DNA from: JBGOUJ01 sp041477005
Lineage (GTDB): Bacteria; Acidobacteriota; Terriglobia; Bryobacterales; JACQDG01
NCBI GenBank assembly: GCA_041477005.1
Contig: JBGOUJ010000083.1
Span: 1-18,554 of the forward strand
DNA length: 18,554 bases
Reading direction: 5' to 3'
Under the pieces are notes generated by a model. The model was given only the letters and a program-made list of their open reading frames with translations, had not been told where the DNA came from and ran no database searches. This document shows positions 8,061-13,496 of the stretch, piece after piece; position 1 is the stretch's first letter, and each line of letters opens with the position of its first letter. The position numbers and the translations under genes were made by a program.

Positions 8061-9523
8061 ACCTCACCCTCACATCCCAAGCTCCTGAACGCGTCGAGAC
8101 CGAAGCCCTGGCGGTGGTGGTCTACGAATCGCAGCCGGGCGCGCCTGCCTCCCCCAGGATGGACCCCGGCGGTATTGTGTCCGAGCTGTTCGCCTCGGGG
8201 GAGGCCACCGGCAAGCCGCTCGATACCGTGCTCATCCACCGTCCCCAGGGCCTGGCCGCGCGACGGCTGCTGCTGGTGGGCGGAGGCAAGGTCGAGCAAT
8301 TCGACTCCGCCCAGTTGCGCCGGGCGGCCGGCGCCGCTCTGCGCTTTCTCAAAGGGAAAGGCGTGCACGAGTTCGTCTTTGCGCCCTCGGGCAACTTCCC
8401 TGCCGGCGCGCAAGTGGCCGCCGCAGCCGAGGGGCTGCTCGCCGGCGATTTCGAGCCCGACTCCTACAAGACCGACAAGAAGGATGACAAGCGAATCGAC
8501 CGCGTCGCCATCCTCGCCGATTCTTCGGCGCAAGCGGCGCTCGATCGCGGGGTGGTGACCGCGCAGGCCCAGAACCTGGCGCGATCGCTGATCAACGAGC
8601 CGGCCAATCGCCTCACCCCGAAAGACCTGGTCGCCCGCTCGCGCCAGGTGGCCACCGACAGCGGCCTGGAAATCGAGGTGCTCGAGCAGGAGCAGATGCA
8701 ATCGCTCGGTATGGGCGCGCTGCTCGGCGTGGCGCAAGGCAGCGCCGAGCCCCCGGCTTTTATCGTGCTGCGGTACCGCCCCGCCGGCGCGCCGTCGTCG
8801 AGCACCCACCTGGGCCTGGTCGGCAAGGCAGTCACGTTCGACACCGGCGGCATCTCGATCAAGCCGGCCGAGGGAATGGAGAAGATGAAGTACGACATGG
8901 CGGGCGGCGCAGCCATGATCGGCGTGATGCATGCCCTGGCCCGTCTGAAGCCCTCCATTCCGGTCACAGCCTTCGTTCCCACCGTCGAGAACATGCCCGG
9001 CAGCCGCGCCCAGCGTCCGGGCGACATTCAAACGACGCTCTCGGGCAAGACCGTGGAGGTCATCAACACCGACGCCGAAGGGAGGCTGATCCTGGCCGAC
9101 GCCCTGACCTACGCCCGCCGCCAGGGCTGCACCCACCTGATCGACGCCGCCACCCTGACCGGCGCCATAGTGGTAGCCCTGGGCCATTACAACGTGGGCG
9201 TCTTCGCCAACGACCAAGTCCTGCTCGACCGCCTGCTTCAATCGGCGAAAGAGTGCGGCGAGAAGATGTGGCCCATGCCACTCGACGAGGACTACAAGGA
9301 GCAGCTCAAGAGCATCATCGCCGACCTGCCCAACGTCGGCACGCGCTGGGGCGGCGCCATCACCGCCGCCATGTTCCTGAAGGAATTCGCCGACCCGACG
9401 CCGTGGGTCCACCTCGACATCGCCGGCACCGCCTGGCTCGAAGAAGCCAAGCCGTTCCTGGCAAAAGGCCCTTCCGGCGTGGCCGTGCGGACGTTGATCG
9501 ACCTGGCGATGAAACTTGGCTGA
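8057..9523 (+). CDS. pepA: Leucyl aminopeptidase (M17 family)
   Basis: A 488-residue cytosolic aminopeptidase of family M17, which removes N-terminal residues from peptides using two metal ions. The catalytic region is intact: Lys257 and Asp262 in VGKAVTFDTGG, Lys269 in ISIKPAEG, Asp280 in MKYDMAGGAA, and Asp339, Glu341 and Arg343 in the signature NTDAEGRLILADAL. Each is exactly 13 residues before the E. coli PepA counterpart as I recall it, so all five metal ligands and both catalytic residues are present. The N-terminal macro-like domain (1-160) is divergent, as usual. The start overlaps the smpB stop by 4 nt, pointing to one operon. E. coli PepA also binds DNA for recombination and regulation; nothing here tests that role. 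Confidence 0.95.
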   Translation: MNLTLTSQAPERVETEALAVVVYESQPGAPASPRMDPGGIVSELFASGEATGKPLDTVLIHRPQGLAARRLLLVGGGKVEQFDSAQLRRAAGAALRFLKGKGVHEFVFAPSGNFPAGAQVAAAAEGLLAGDFEPDSYKTDKKDDKRIDRVAILADSSAQAALDRGVVTAQAQNLARSLINEPANRLTPKDLVARSRQVATDSGLEIEVLEQEQMQSLGMGALLGVAQGSAEPPAFIVLRYRPAGAPSSSTHLGLVGKAVTFDTGGISIKPAEGMEKMKYDMAGGAAMIGVMHALARLKPSIPVTAFVPTVENMPGSRAQRPGDIQTTLSGKTVEVINTDAEGRLILADALTYARRQGCTHLIDAATLTGAIVVALGHYNVGVFANDQVLLDRLLQSAKECGEKMWPMPLDEDYKEQLKSIIADLPNVGTRWGGAITAAMFLKEFADPTPWVHLDIAGTAWLEEAKPFLAKGPSGVAVRTLIDLAMKLG

Positions 9524-9598
9524 TTGCGCAGCCCCTCGCCCCGTGAGGAAGTTCAGCAGGAGCTGTCTCGGGTGAGGGCGAGTAAAGGCAAGGCAAAT

Positions 9599-9687
9599 AA
9601 AAATCAGGGAGGCGCCGCATCGCGGCGCGGCACTCTACCCGCCCCTCAGGGGCGGGCACTAAAAAGATGTCCCCTTCCTTGATTTTT
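9599..9687. repeat. Nested inverted repeat in the pepA/GNAT convergent gap
   Basis: Outer arms 9599-9610 (AAAAATCAGGGA) and 9676-9687 (TCCTTGATTTTT) pair at 11 of 12 positions, with one further G-U pair possible. They enclose two GC-rich hairpins: 9612-9628 (GCGCCGC, loop ATC, GCGGCGC) and 9638-9656 (CCCGCCCC, loop TCA, GGGGCGGG). The element lies between the pepA stop and the oppositely oriented acetyltransferase stop. On the plus strand the right outer arm is T-rich, so read from pepA the whole structure resembles a compound terminator. Confidence 0.65.
9638..9656. terminator. GC-rich hairpin, candidate terminator
   Basis: An 8-bp perfect stem (CCCGCCCC/GGGGCGGG) closes a 3-nt loop. On the minus strand, the direction of the acetyltransferase gene, no T-run follows directly. 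On the plus strand the next T-run is the outer arm about 27 nt later. A role in ending pepA or acetyltransferase transcripts is inferred from position only. Confidence 0.35.
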
Positions 9688-9704
9688 GCCTTTTGCCTTT
9701 TGCC
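9684..9704. repeat. Tandem heptamer repeat TTTTGCC x3
   Basis: Three perfect copies of TTTTGCC follow the right arm of the nested inverted repeat. A matching but degenerate GGCAAGGCAAATAAAAATC lies on the other side at about 9587-9605, so the heptamers extend the imperfect pairing. Short A+T-rich heptamer repeats of this kind are unusual in an otherwise GC-rich sequence. Confidence 0.7.
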
Positions 9705-9707
9705 TTG

Positions 9708-9818
9708 GCTCTCTCGACCATCAACGGAAGCCTTCCCACACGTAGGGTGGCGAGAGGGCTGACACCCGAGCAAGCCCGCGCCCTCTCGACCATCAACGGA
9801 AGCCTTCCCAGACGTAGG
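9708..9818. repeat. Direct repeat pair duplicating the 3' end of the GNAT gene
   Basis: Copies at 9708-9746 and 9780-9818 match at 37 of 39 positions, with starts 72 nt apart. The right copy is the real end of the acetyltransferase gene, coding for YVWEGFR and the stop on the minus strand. The left copy encodes the same residues and stop beyond the gene. Between them, CGAGAGGGC (about 9751) and GCCCTCTCG (about 9780) form a further short inverted repeat. Confidence 0.85.
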
Positions 9819-10770
9819 CCCGGAAGCGGCGGATGGTGCGGAAGCCTACGCGCTCGTAAAGGCGCACGGCGCCGGTGTTGCTGGAAGTGACCGTCAGGCT
9901 CACCGCCTGGCAGCCACGCTCGCAAAAGGCCCGGACGGAGCGCCACAACAGCTCCGAGCCCAGTCCCCTTCCGCGCCAGGACGGCGAGATGCAGATCTGT
10001 GTCACGTGGCCGACCTCCGGCTCGACCAGGCTGGTCAGCGAGATGCCACATAGCTCGTGGTTCTTAAGGTCGATAGCCATCAGGGCCGCCGGCTCGTGGA
10101 AGACGCCGCAGCCCGGGTATTGGATGATGTTGTGCAAGAACCGCCGCGCCCCGGCCACGCTCCGATACTGGTCGTTGATCTGGCTGTCCACGTGCCCCTG
10201 ATAGGAGCGCGCGATCAGTTCGGCGGCCGCCTCCAGATGATGCTCCGACCATCGCTCGAAGGCCACGCCGGCAGGCGGCGCTTTCCCGAAGGCCTCTCGG
10301 GGCAGGCTCCCCACGCCCCCGGCCAGCATGAAGTTGCGCTCGAAGACCGCGAGCTGCGAAGCGGGGTAAAGGGTGTGGACGGCCGAGGATTCGAGCATCA
10401 TCAGTTGACCCTCAATGCGCCGCACCCCCGGAGTATTCTGGGCCGTCTCGACCACGTGTTCCAGCAGCCGGTGCTGCGTCTCGACGGTCCGGTAGCGCTC
10501 GCAGACGAACAGGTCTCCGATCAGCACCTTGTGGTCCTCGTGGACCCAGTAGCAATAGCCGACCGGCGACCGCCCGTCGAGCACGGCGTAGCCGCTCAAC
10601 GCGCGCAGGTCGAGATAGCGGCGGACGATGTCGCTCGAAGGATGGAAATCCCAGCGCAGCTTCTCGGACCAAATCCTGGTTTCCTCGGCGAGCAGCTCGG
10701 CGAAGTCCTGCGCCTGGAAGTGCCGCAGATCCAGGATATCGAGCAGGGGCTGCTTGGCCTGGGCCGCCAT
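9793..10770 (-). CDS. GNAT family N-acetyltransferase with two GNAT-like halves
   Basis: A 325-residue acetyl-CoA-dependent acetyltransferase. The C-terminal half (about 170-320) is a canonical GNAT domain: VTQICISPSWRGRGLGSELL carries the RGRGLG pyrophosphate-binding loop (266-271), and NTGAVRLYERVGF (298-310) is the usual motif B. The N-terminal half (about 10-150) has the size and strand pattern of a second GNAT fold, with GYCYWVHEDHKVLIGDLFV, but lacks a clear acetyl-CoA loop and is probably degenerate. The substrate is unknown. A consensus TATAAT ends 6 nt before the ATG, which predicts a leaderless transcript and fixes the start at 10770. The gene converges on pepA and diverges from infA. 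Its last codons are duplicated just downstream. Confidence 0.9.
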   Translation of the reverse strand: MAAQAKQPLLDILDLRHFQAQDFAELLAEETRIWSEKLRWDFHPSSDIVRRYLDLRALSGYAVLDGRSPVGYCYWVHEDHKVLIGDLFVCERYRTVETQHRLLEHVVETAQNTPGVRRIEGQLMMLESSAVHTLYPASQLAVFERNFMLAGGVGSLPREAFGKAPPAGVAFERWSEHHLEAAAELIARSYQGHVDSQINDQYRSVAGARRFLHNIIQYPGCGVFHEPAALMAIDLKNHELCGISLTSLVEPEVGHVTQICISPSWRGRGLGSELLWRSVRAFCERGCQAVSLTVTSSNTGAVRLYERVGFRTIRRFRAYVWEGFR

Positions 10771-10776
10771 GGTGCG

Positions 10777-10804
10777 ATTATACCGTTACACCCAAGTCTC
10801 GAAA
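10777..10804 (-). promoter_or_regulatory. Promoter of the GNAT gene (predicted leaderless)
   Basis: On the minus strand a perfect TATAAT occupies 10782-10777, with a weak -35 candidate TTTCGA (10804-10799) 16 nt upstream. Six nt separate the hexamer from the ATG, so the expected start of transcription is the A of the start codon at 10770. Confidence 0.6.
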
Positions 10805-10833
10805 TCGCTCCCCACGATCCACGATCGCGGGAG

Positions 10834-10859
10834 CTGCGGCAGAGCCGGCTCTGCCGCAG
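10834..10859. repeat. Perfect 26-bp palindrome between divergent promoters
   Basis: CTGCGGCAGAGCC is followed immediately by its reverse complement with no spacer. It lies about midway between the GNAT promoter and the infA promoter in a 148-nt divergent gap. A perfect spacer-free dyad of this length suits a dimeric DNA-binding protein or a cruciform; it is not placed to terminate either gene. Confidence 0.8.
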
Positions 10860-10881
10860 GCGGCCCGCTCGGCAGGCGCTG

Positions 10882-10910
10882 TTGCCCGCCGGAGCGGGAC
10901 CTTGTATCAT
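10882..10910 (+). promoter_or_regulatory. Promoter of infA (predicted near-leaderless)
   Basis: TTGCCC (10882-10887) and TATCAT (10905-10910) are separated by 17 nt. The hexamer ends 8 nt before the infA ATG, so transcription should begin at or within two bases of the start codon. No Shine-Dalgarno is visible. CCCGCTC (10864-10870) and GAGCGGG (10892-10898) form an inverted repeat around the -35 box. Confidence 0.55.
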
Positions 10911-10918
10911 AGGGTCCA

Positions 10919-11137
10919 ATGAGCAAAGAAGAAGGCATCGAAGTAACCGGCACGGTTGTGGAGAAGTTTCCCGGCGGCATGTTCAGCGTGCAGCTCGAGG
11001 ACAAGCACCTGGTGCTGGCGCACATCGCCGGCAAGCTCCGCAAGAACCGCATCCGCATTCTGGCCGGCGACAAGGTCACCATCGAGCTCTCTCCCTACGA
11101 CCTGACCCGCGGCCGCATCACCTACCGCTACCGCTGA
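10919..11137 (+). CDS. infA: Translation initiation factor IF-1
   Basis: A 72-residue IF-1 with the complete OB fold. It binds the ribosomal A site of the 30S subunit during initiation and works with IF-2, IF-3 and initiator tRNA. The hallmark segments MSKEEGIEV, VLAHIAGKLRKNRIRILAGD and the near-invariant end ELSPYDLTRGRITYRYR are all present, and length is standard. The start at 10919 is fixed by the conserved MSKEE N-terminus. The ATG lies only 8 nt after a good -10 hexamer, with no ribosome binding site. The gene is followed 68 nt later by an initiator tRNA gene on the same strand. Confidence 0.97.
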   Translation: MSKEEGIEVTGTVVEKFPGGMFSVQLEDKHLVLAHIAGKLRKNRIRILAGDKVTIELSPYDLTRGRITYRYR

Positions 11138-11170
11138 CCCCGGCGCCGGACGACCGCACGATTTTCCGAT

Positions 11171-11200
11171 TTGACTCCCCCACCCCGACTAAGCTAGGAT
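11171..11200 (+). promoter_or_regulatory. Promoter of the initiator tRNA gene
   Basis: TTGACT (11171-11176) and TAGGAT (11195-11200) are 18 nt apart. The hexamer ends 5 nt before the first base of the mature tRNA (11206), so transcription is expected at or within 1-2 nt of the mature 5' end. The tRNA can therefore be made independently of infA, although read-through from infA is also possible. Confidence 0.55.
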
Positions 11201-11205
11201 TGAAG

Positions 11206-11282
<77 letters not shown>

Positions 11283-11306
11283 GGTTTTTCCCGGCTGAAC
11301 CCCTCA

Positions 11307-11322
11307 CGGCTCGCCCGAGCCG
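11307..11322. terminator. GC-rich hairpin after tRNA-fMet, weak terminator candidate
   Basis: CGGCTC and GAGCCG form a 6-bp stem with loop GCCC, 25 nt beyond the tRNA CCA end. No T-run follows it, although a TTTTT lies between the tRNA and the hairpin. The remaining gap to 11492 shows no other feature until the vapB-like promoter. Confidence 0.3.
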
Positions 11323-11457
11323 GATTCGCTTATCCCTAAGAACTTGTCCGAACTTCGCTCTGATGACGCCATCCGGCCGGACCCACATACGTTCGGCGCG
11401 TCTCTTTCGTGGAGAAAAGGGGCGTGGCCGTTGCAACACTCGACCCCGCATCGTCTA

Positions 11458-11486
11458 TTGCGTACTCGCACAGTTACACATATACT
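11458..11486 (+). promoter_or_regulatory. Promoter of the vapB-like/vapC operon (predicted leaderless)
   Basis: TTGCGT (11458-11463) and TATACT (11481-11486) are separated by 17 nt. Six nt separate the hexamer from the ATG at 11493, so the predicted transcription start is the A of the start codon, as in the GNAT gene. Confidence 0.6.
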
Positions 11487-11492
11487 GTGTTA
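11474..11492. promoter_or_regulatory. Putative antitoxin operator overlapping the -10 box
   Basis: TTACACA and TGTGTTA flank TATAC, a dyad with one mismatched pair. It covers the -10 hexamer and touches the start codon. Ribbon-helix-helix antitoxins generally repress their own operons through such dyads, so autoregulation is the likely use. Confidence 0.5.
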
Positions 11493-11723
11493 ATGAAGAA
11501 CATCACGCTCAGCGTTGATGAGAATGTTCTGGCTGCTGTTCGCCGCCATGCCGCCGAACGCAACTCCACCGTTAACGCTCTGGTCCGCGAGTACCTGGCC
11601 GGTCTCGCCGCGCACGAGGACCGCGCAAAGCGCGCCCGAGCTCGGTTGCGGCAGTTAAGCGCCCAATCTCAAGGACGGCTCGGCAAGAAAACGTGGACCC
11701 GTGAGGAGTTGCATGACCGCTAG
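11493..11723 (+). CDS. VapB-type ribbon-helix-helix antitoxin
   Basis: A 76-residue protein. MKNITLSVDENVLAAVRRHA begins with a beta strand and helix of the ribbon-helix-helix type, followed by the turn ERNSTVNALVREYL. This is the DNA-binding half of many VapB/CopG-like antitoxins. The basic C-terminal tail (about 48-76) should be the part that wraps the toxin. The start at 11493 is chosen over 11409 because the RHH strand must be at the N-terminus and a -10 box ends 6 nt upstream. The gene overlaps the PIN toxin by 11 nt. It should neutralise that toxin and repress the operon. Confidence 0.85.
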   Translation: MKNITLSVDENVLAAVRRHAAERNSTVNALVREYLAGLAAHEDRAKRARARLRQLSAQSQGRLGKKTWTREELHDR

Positions 11724-12126
11724 GATCTTCTTCGACACGAACGTCCTCGTCTACGCCGCGGTAGGAGCGGGCAAAGACGAACCCAAGAGAAAGAGGGCTA
11801 TTGAGCTCATTGACACGCTGGACTTTGGCACTTCAGCGCAGGTCTTGCAGGAATTCTTTGTGACCGTGGTAAGGAAGGCGTCACGCCCGCTCTCCGCCTC
11901 GCAAGCCTTGGAGTGGATTGAGCAGTGGACAGCGTTTCCTTGTCAGACCATCGACCATCAGTTGGTCCGTATCGCAATCGAGCAATCCGAGCGATTTGCG
12001 ATTTCCTATTGGGACGCCGCAATCCTGGCGGCCGCCGAGGCGCTTGGAACCGACACGGTCTACTCCGAAGACCTGAGCCACGGGCAGTGGTATGGACGCG
12101 TGCGAGTCATAAACCCCTTCTCTTGA
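11713..12126 (+). CDS. PIN-domain toxin (VapC-type ribonuclease)
   Basis: A 137-residue PIN-domain protein; VapC toxins are Mg-dependent endoribonucleases that usually cut tRNA or rRNA. The acidic residues expected at the active site are present: Asp8 in FFDTNVLVY, Glu47 in QVLQEFF, Asp101 in YWDAAILAAA and Asp120 in VYSEDLSHG, so it is probably active. The start at 11713 is chosen because GAGGAG lies 4 nt upstream and it yields the usual short lead to the DTN motif. The start lies inside the antitoxin gene, which ensures coupled translation. Unlike the antitoxin gene, this one has a clear Shine-Dalgarno. Confidence 0.92.
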   Translation: MTARIFFDTNVLVYAAVGAGKDEPKRKRAIELIDTLDFGTSAQVLQEFFVTVVRKASRPLSASQALEWIEQWTAFPCQTIDHQLVRIAIEQSERFAISYWDAAILAAAEALGTDTVYSEDLSHGQWYGRVRVINPFS

Positions 12127-12349
12127 TGGTTCCCGGGATGCATCGCCGCCAGTCGCTAACAATTTGCGCGACCGGCCGTGCAATCCGGCGGCCCAGATGA
12201 TGTTAGCCTCGGCCCGGTCTCCTGCCGTTTCTGGGCAGCGCCCAACGCCGCACGAGCCAAGACTCGAGACTATTATGAATAGCCTGGAAACAGGCCCCCG
12301 CAACCCGCAACCAACTTTTTGATCGGCGGCTGACAATTGGTAGAGGCTC

Positions 12350-12371
12350 AAGGGCGGTTCGGCGCCCTTTT
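12350..12371 (+). terminator. Hairpin upstream of the UPF0175 gene, candidate terminator
   Basis: AAGGGCG (12350-12356) and CGCCCTT (12363-12369) form a 7-bp stem with a 6-nt loop, followed by TT and GAG. The T-run is short, so efficiency is doubtful. It lies between the PIN toxin and the UPF0175 gene. The rest of 12127-12417 holds no gene I can support. Confidence 0.4.
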
Positions 12372-12417
12372 GAGCGTCCAGGACCTTCCAAGCCGAATCA
12401 GGCGTAAGATCAGCAGT

Positions 12418-12684
12418 ATGACGAGAATCGCGGTTGACCTGCCGGAAGACATCGCGAAGCGGTTGGAGACCGCGTGGCGCGACGTGTCGCGCGGTGCGCT
12501 CGAAGCCATTGCGTTGGAAGGCTATCGCGATGGCGCGCTCTCGCGTGACCAGGTCGGCCGACTTCTTGGGCTGTCGCTGTGGGACACCGAGGCGTTTTTG
12601 AAGGAACGCCAAGCGTACCTCGCATACAACGAAGAGGATTTCGAGCAGGACCGTCGAGACCTTGATCGCATCGCCCCTCCATGA
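12418..12684 (+). CDS. UPF0175 family antitoxin-like protein
   Basis: An 88-residue protein of the UPF0175 family, small helical proteins usually found directly before a DUF3368-type PIN toxin and regarded as its antitoxin. The recognisable core is EGYRDGALSRDQVGRLLGLSLWDTEAFLKER (about 34-63), a helix-turn-helix-like segment, then an acidic tail YNEEDFEQDRRDLDR. The start at 12418 is preferred to 12337 because MTRIAVDLPEDI matches family N-termini. A TAAGAT ends 7 nt upstream, but no convincing -35 is seen. Its stop overlaps the start of the truncated PIN gene as ATGA. With the toxin broken it is an orphan; it might still act as a regulator or protect against a related toxin. Confidence 0.88.
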   Translation: MTRIAVDLPEDIAKRLETAWRDVSRGALEAIALEGYRDGALSRDQVGRLLGLSLWDTEAFLKERQAYLAYNEEDFEQDRRDLDRIAPP

Positions 12685-12944
12685 TCGTCGTTTGCGACAC
12701 CTCTCGGCTGAACTACCTCGTGTCCACAACTTCCTCTGTGACATTTTACGGCTGCGATCAGAACTTTCACAGACCAACTCGCCAGCCTGACGCCGGAAAA
12801 GAAACCAGTCCGCAGCGCCCCCCACTCTCTTCCGGGCGAAACCCACAAGCTGCGATCCATCGCCTACCAGGAGCACGAGCAGTTCTCTTGCAACGCTGTC
12901 GTCCAAACGACCTTCGATCACCGTTGCGCCAAAACCGTTCGTAA
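12681..12944 (+). pseudogene. Truncated PIN toxin (DUF3368-type) start fragment
   Basis: The frame begins MIVVCDTSRLNYLV, the beginning of DUF3368-type PIN toxins, including the first catalytic Asp in the DTS motif and the conserved LNYLV. From about 12723 the translation becomes low-complexity and unrelated (rich in Arg, Pro, Gln), with no second, third or fourth acidic PIN motif before the stop at 12944. The start overlaps the UPF0175 stop by ATGA, as in intact modules. I read this as a toxin gene whose body was deleted or replaced after about 14 codons. The remaining frame is not expected to give a functional protein. Confidence 0.75.
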
Positions 12945-13105
12945 TCGCAGCGACAACGAGATCGCTGGCGCTCTGCATTGTGTCCGCTGGAATGATGGCG
13001 GAAGACGCAGCGTCGTGGAGGATGTCTCCGAACTTCCCAACTGCAGAAAACCCGGCGTGGAGAAGCGCCACGCCGCCCAGACTCGGGCATAATGGTGAAG
13101 CACGT
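12723..13105. other. Non-coding or remnant stretch between two TA modules
   Basis: No convincing gene. Near the left end TCTGTGA (12735-12741) and TCACAGA (12767-12773) form a small inverted repeat. On the minus strand a frame through about 13085-12760 translates into protein-like sequence (for example SDLVVAAITNGFGATVIEG) without a plausible start or end of its own; it may be a fragment of a displaced gene or chance. CATAAT at 13088-13093, 12 nt before the next gene, could be its -10 box. Confidence 0.4.
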
Positions 13106-13420
13106 ATGAGCCACATGCTCCAGATCGGTGATGCGCGGGTCGATGATACCAAGCTGGCAGACCTCTGCCGGCGGTATCGCGTTCGGGAACTCTCGTTTTT
13201 CGGATCAGCCTCACGGGGGGAGATGCGCCCGGACAGCGACATCGACTTGCTTGTCGAATTTCTGCCGGACGCCGAAATCGATCTCGTAGACTATGCCGGC
13301 TTCATGTTGGATCTGTCGCATCTTCTGAGGCGGAAAGTGGATCTGGTGTCGAAGAACGGGCTAAAGCCGCTGATCCGAGCTTCGGTACTCGAAGAGGCGC
13401 GACTCTTGTATGCGGCGTGA
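13106..13420 (+). CDS. MNT-type nucleotidyltransferase (MntA-like antitoxin)
   Basis: A 104-residue minimal nucleotidyltransferase of the polymerase-beta superfamily. The active-site motif is intact: GSASRGE (33-39), then DSDIDLLVEF with Asp45 and Asp47, and the third acidic residue Asp79 in KVDLVS. In the HepT-MntA type of module this protein is the antitoxin, adding AMP to the HEPN ribonuclease. The start at 13106 follows GGTGAAG at a 5-nt spacing; a second ATG at 13115 is possible. The stop lies 11 nt inside the HEPN gene start. Because that HEPN gene is truncated, this enzyme lacks its normal target in this locus. Confidence 0.9.
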   Translation: MSHMLQIGDARVDDTKLADLCRRYRVRELSFFGSASRGEMRPDSDIDLLVEFLPDAEIDLVDYAGFMLDLSHLLRRKVDLVSKNGLKPLIRASVLEEARLLYAA

Positions 13421-13496
13421 GACTCTGTATCTCAACGATATTGTTGAGGCTGCGGACCAGCACTGGGGCGGACGGCAGGGGAGAGACGATTCGTGA
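13410..13496 (+). pseudogene. Truncated HEPN toxin (HepT-like) start fragment
   Basis: A 28-codon frame beginning MRRETLYLNDIVEAAD, the first helix of HepT-like HEPN proteins that normally follow MNT genes with this same overlap. After about 16 codons (near 13457) the similarity ends; QHWGGRQGRDDS and a stop follow. The HEPN catalytic RxxxxxH motif, which lies much further along in the family, is absent. The stop TGA overlaps the GTG start of the next gene as GTGA. The break marks the left edge of the three-gene helicase operon, consistent with that operon having arrived by insertion or by a deletion that joined the two. Confidence 0.75.

Noticed and set aside
7973..9412. Long minus-strand frame opposite pepA
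   Set aside because: pepA has all catalytic motifs on the plus strand; the opposite frame is a codon-bias shadow.
12155..12207. Possible integron attC site: GCTAACA and TGTTAGC flank 39 nt after the PIN toxin gene
   Set aside because: Only the outer 7-mers pair; they do not fit the RYYYAAC/GTTRRRY core-site consensus, the inner boxes pair poorly, and no second site or integrase is visible.
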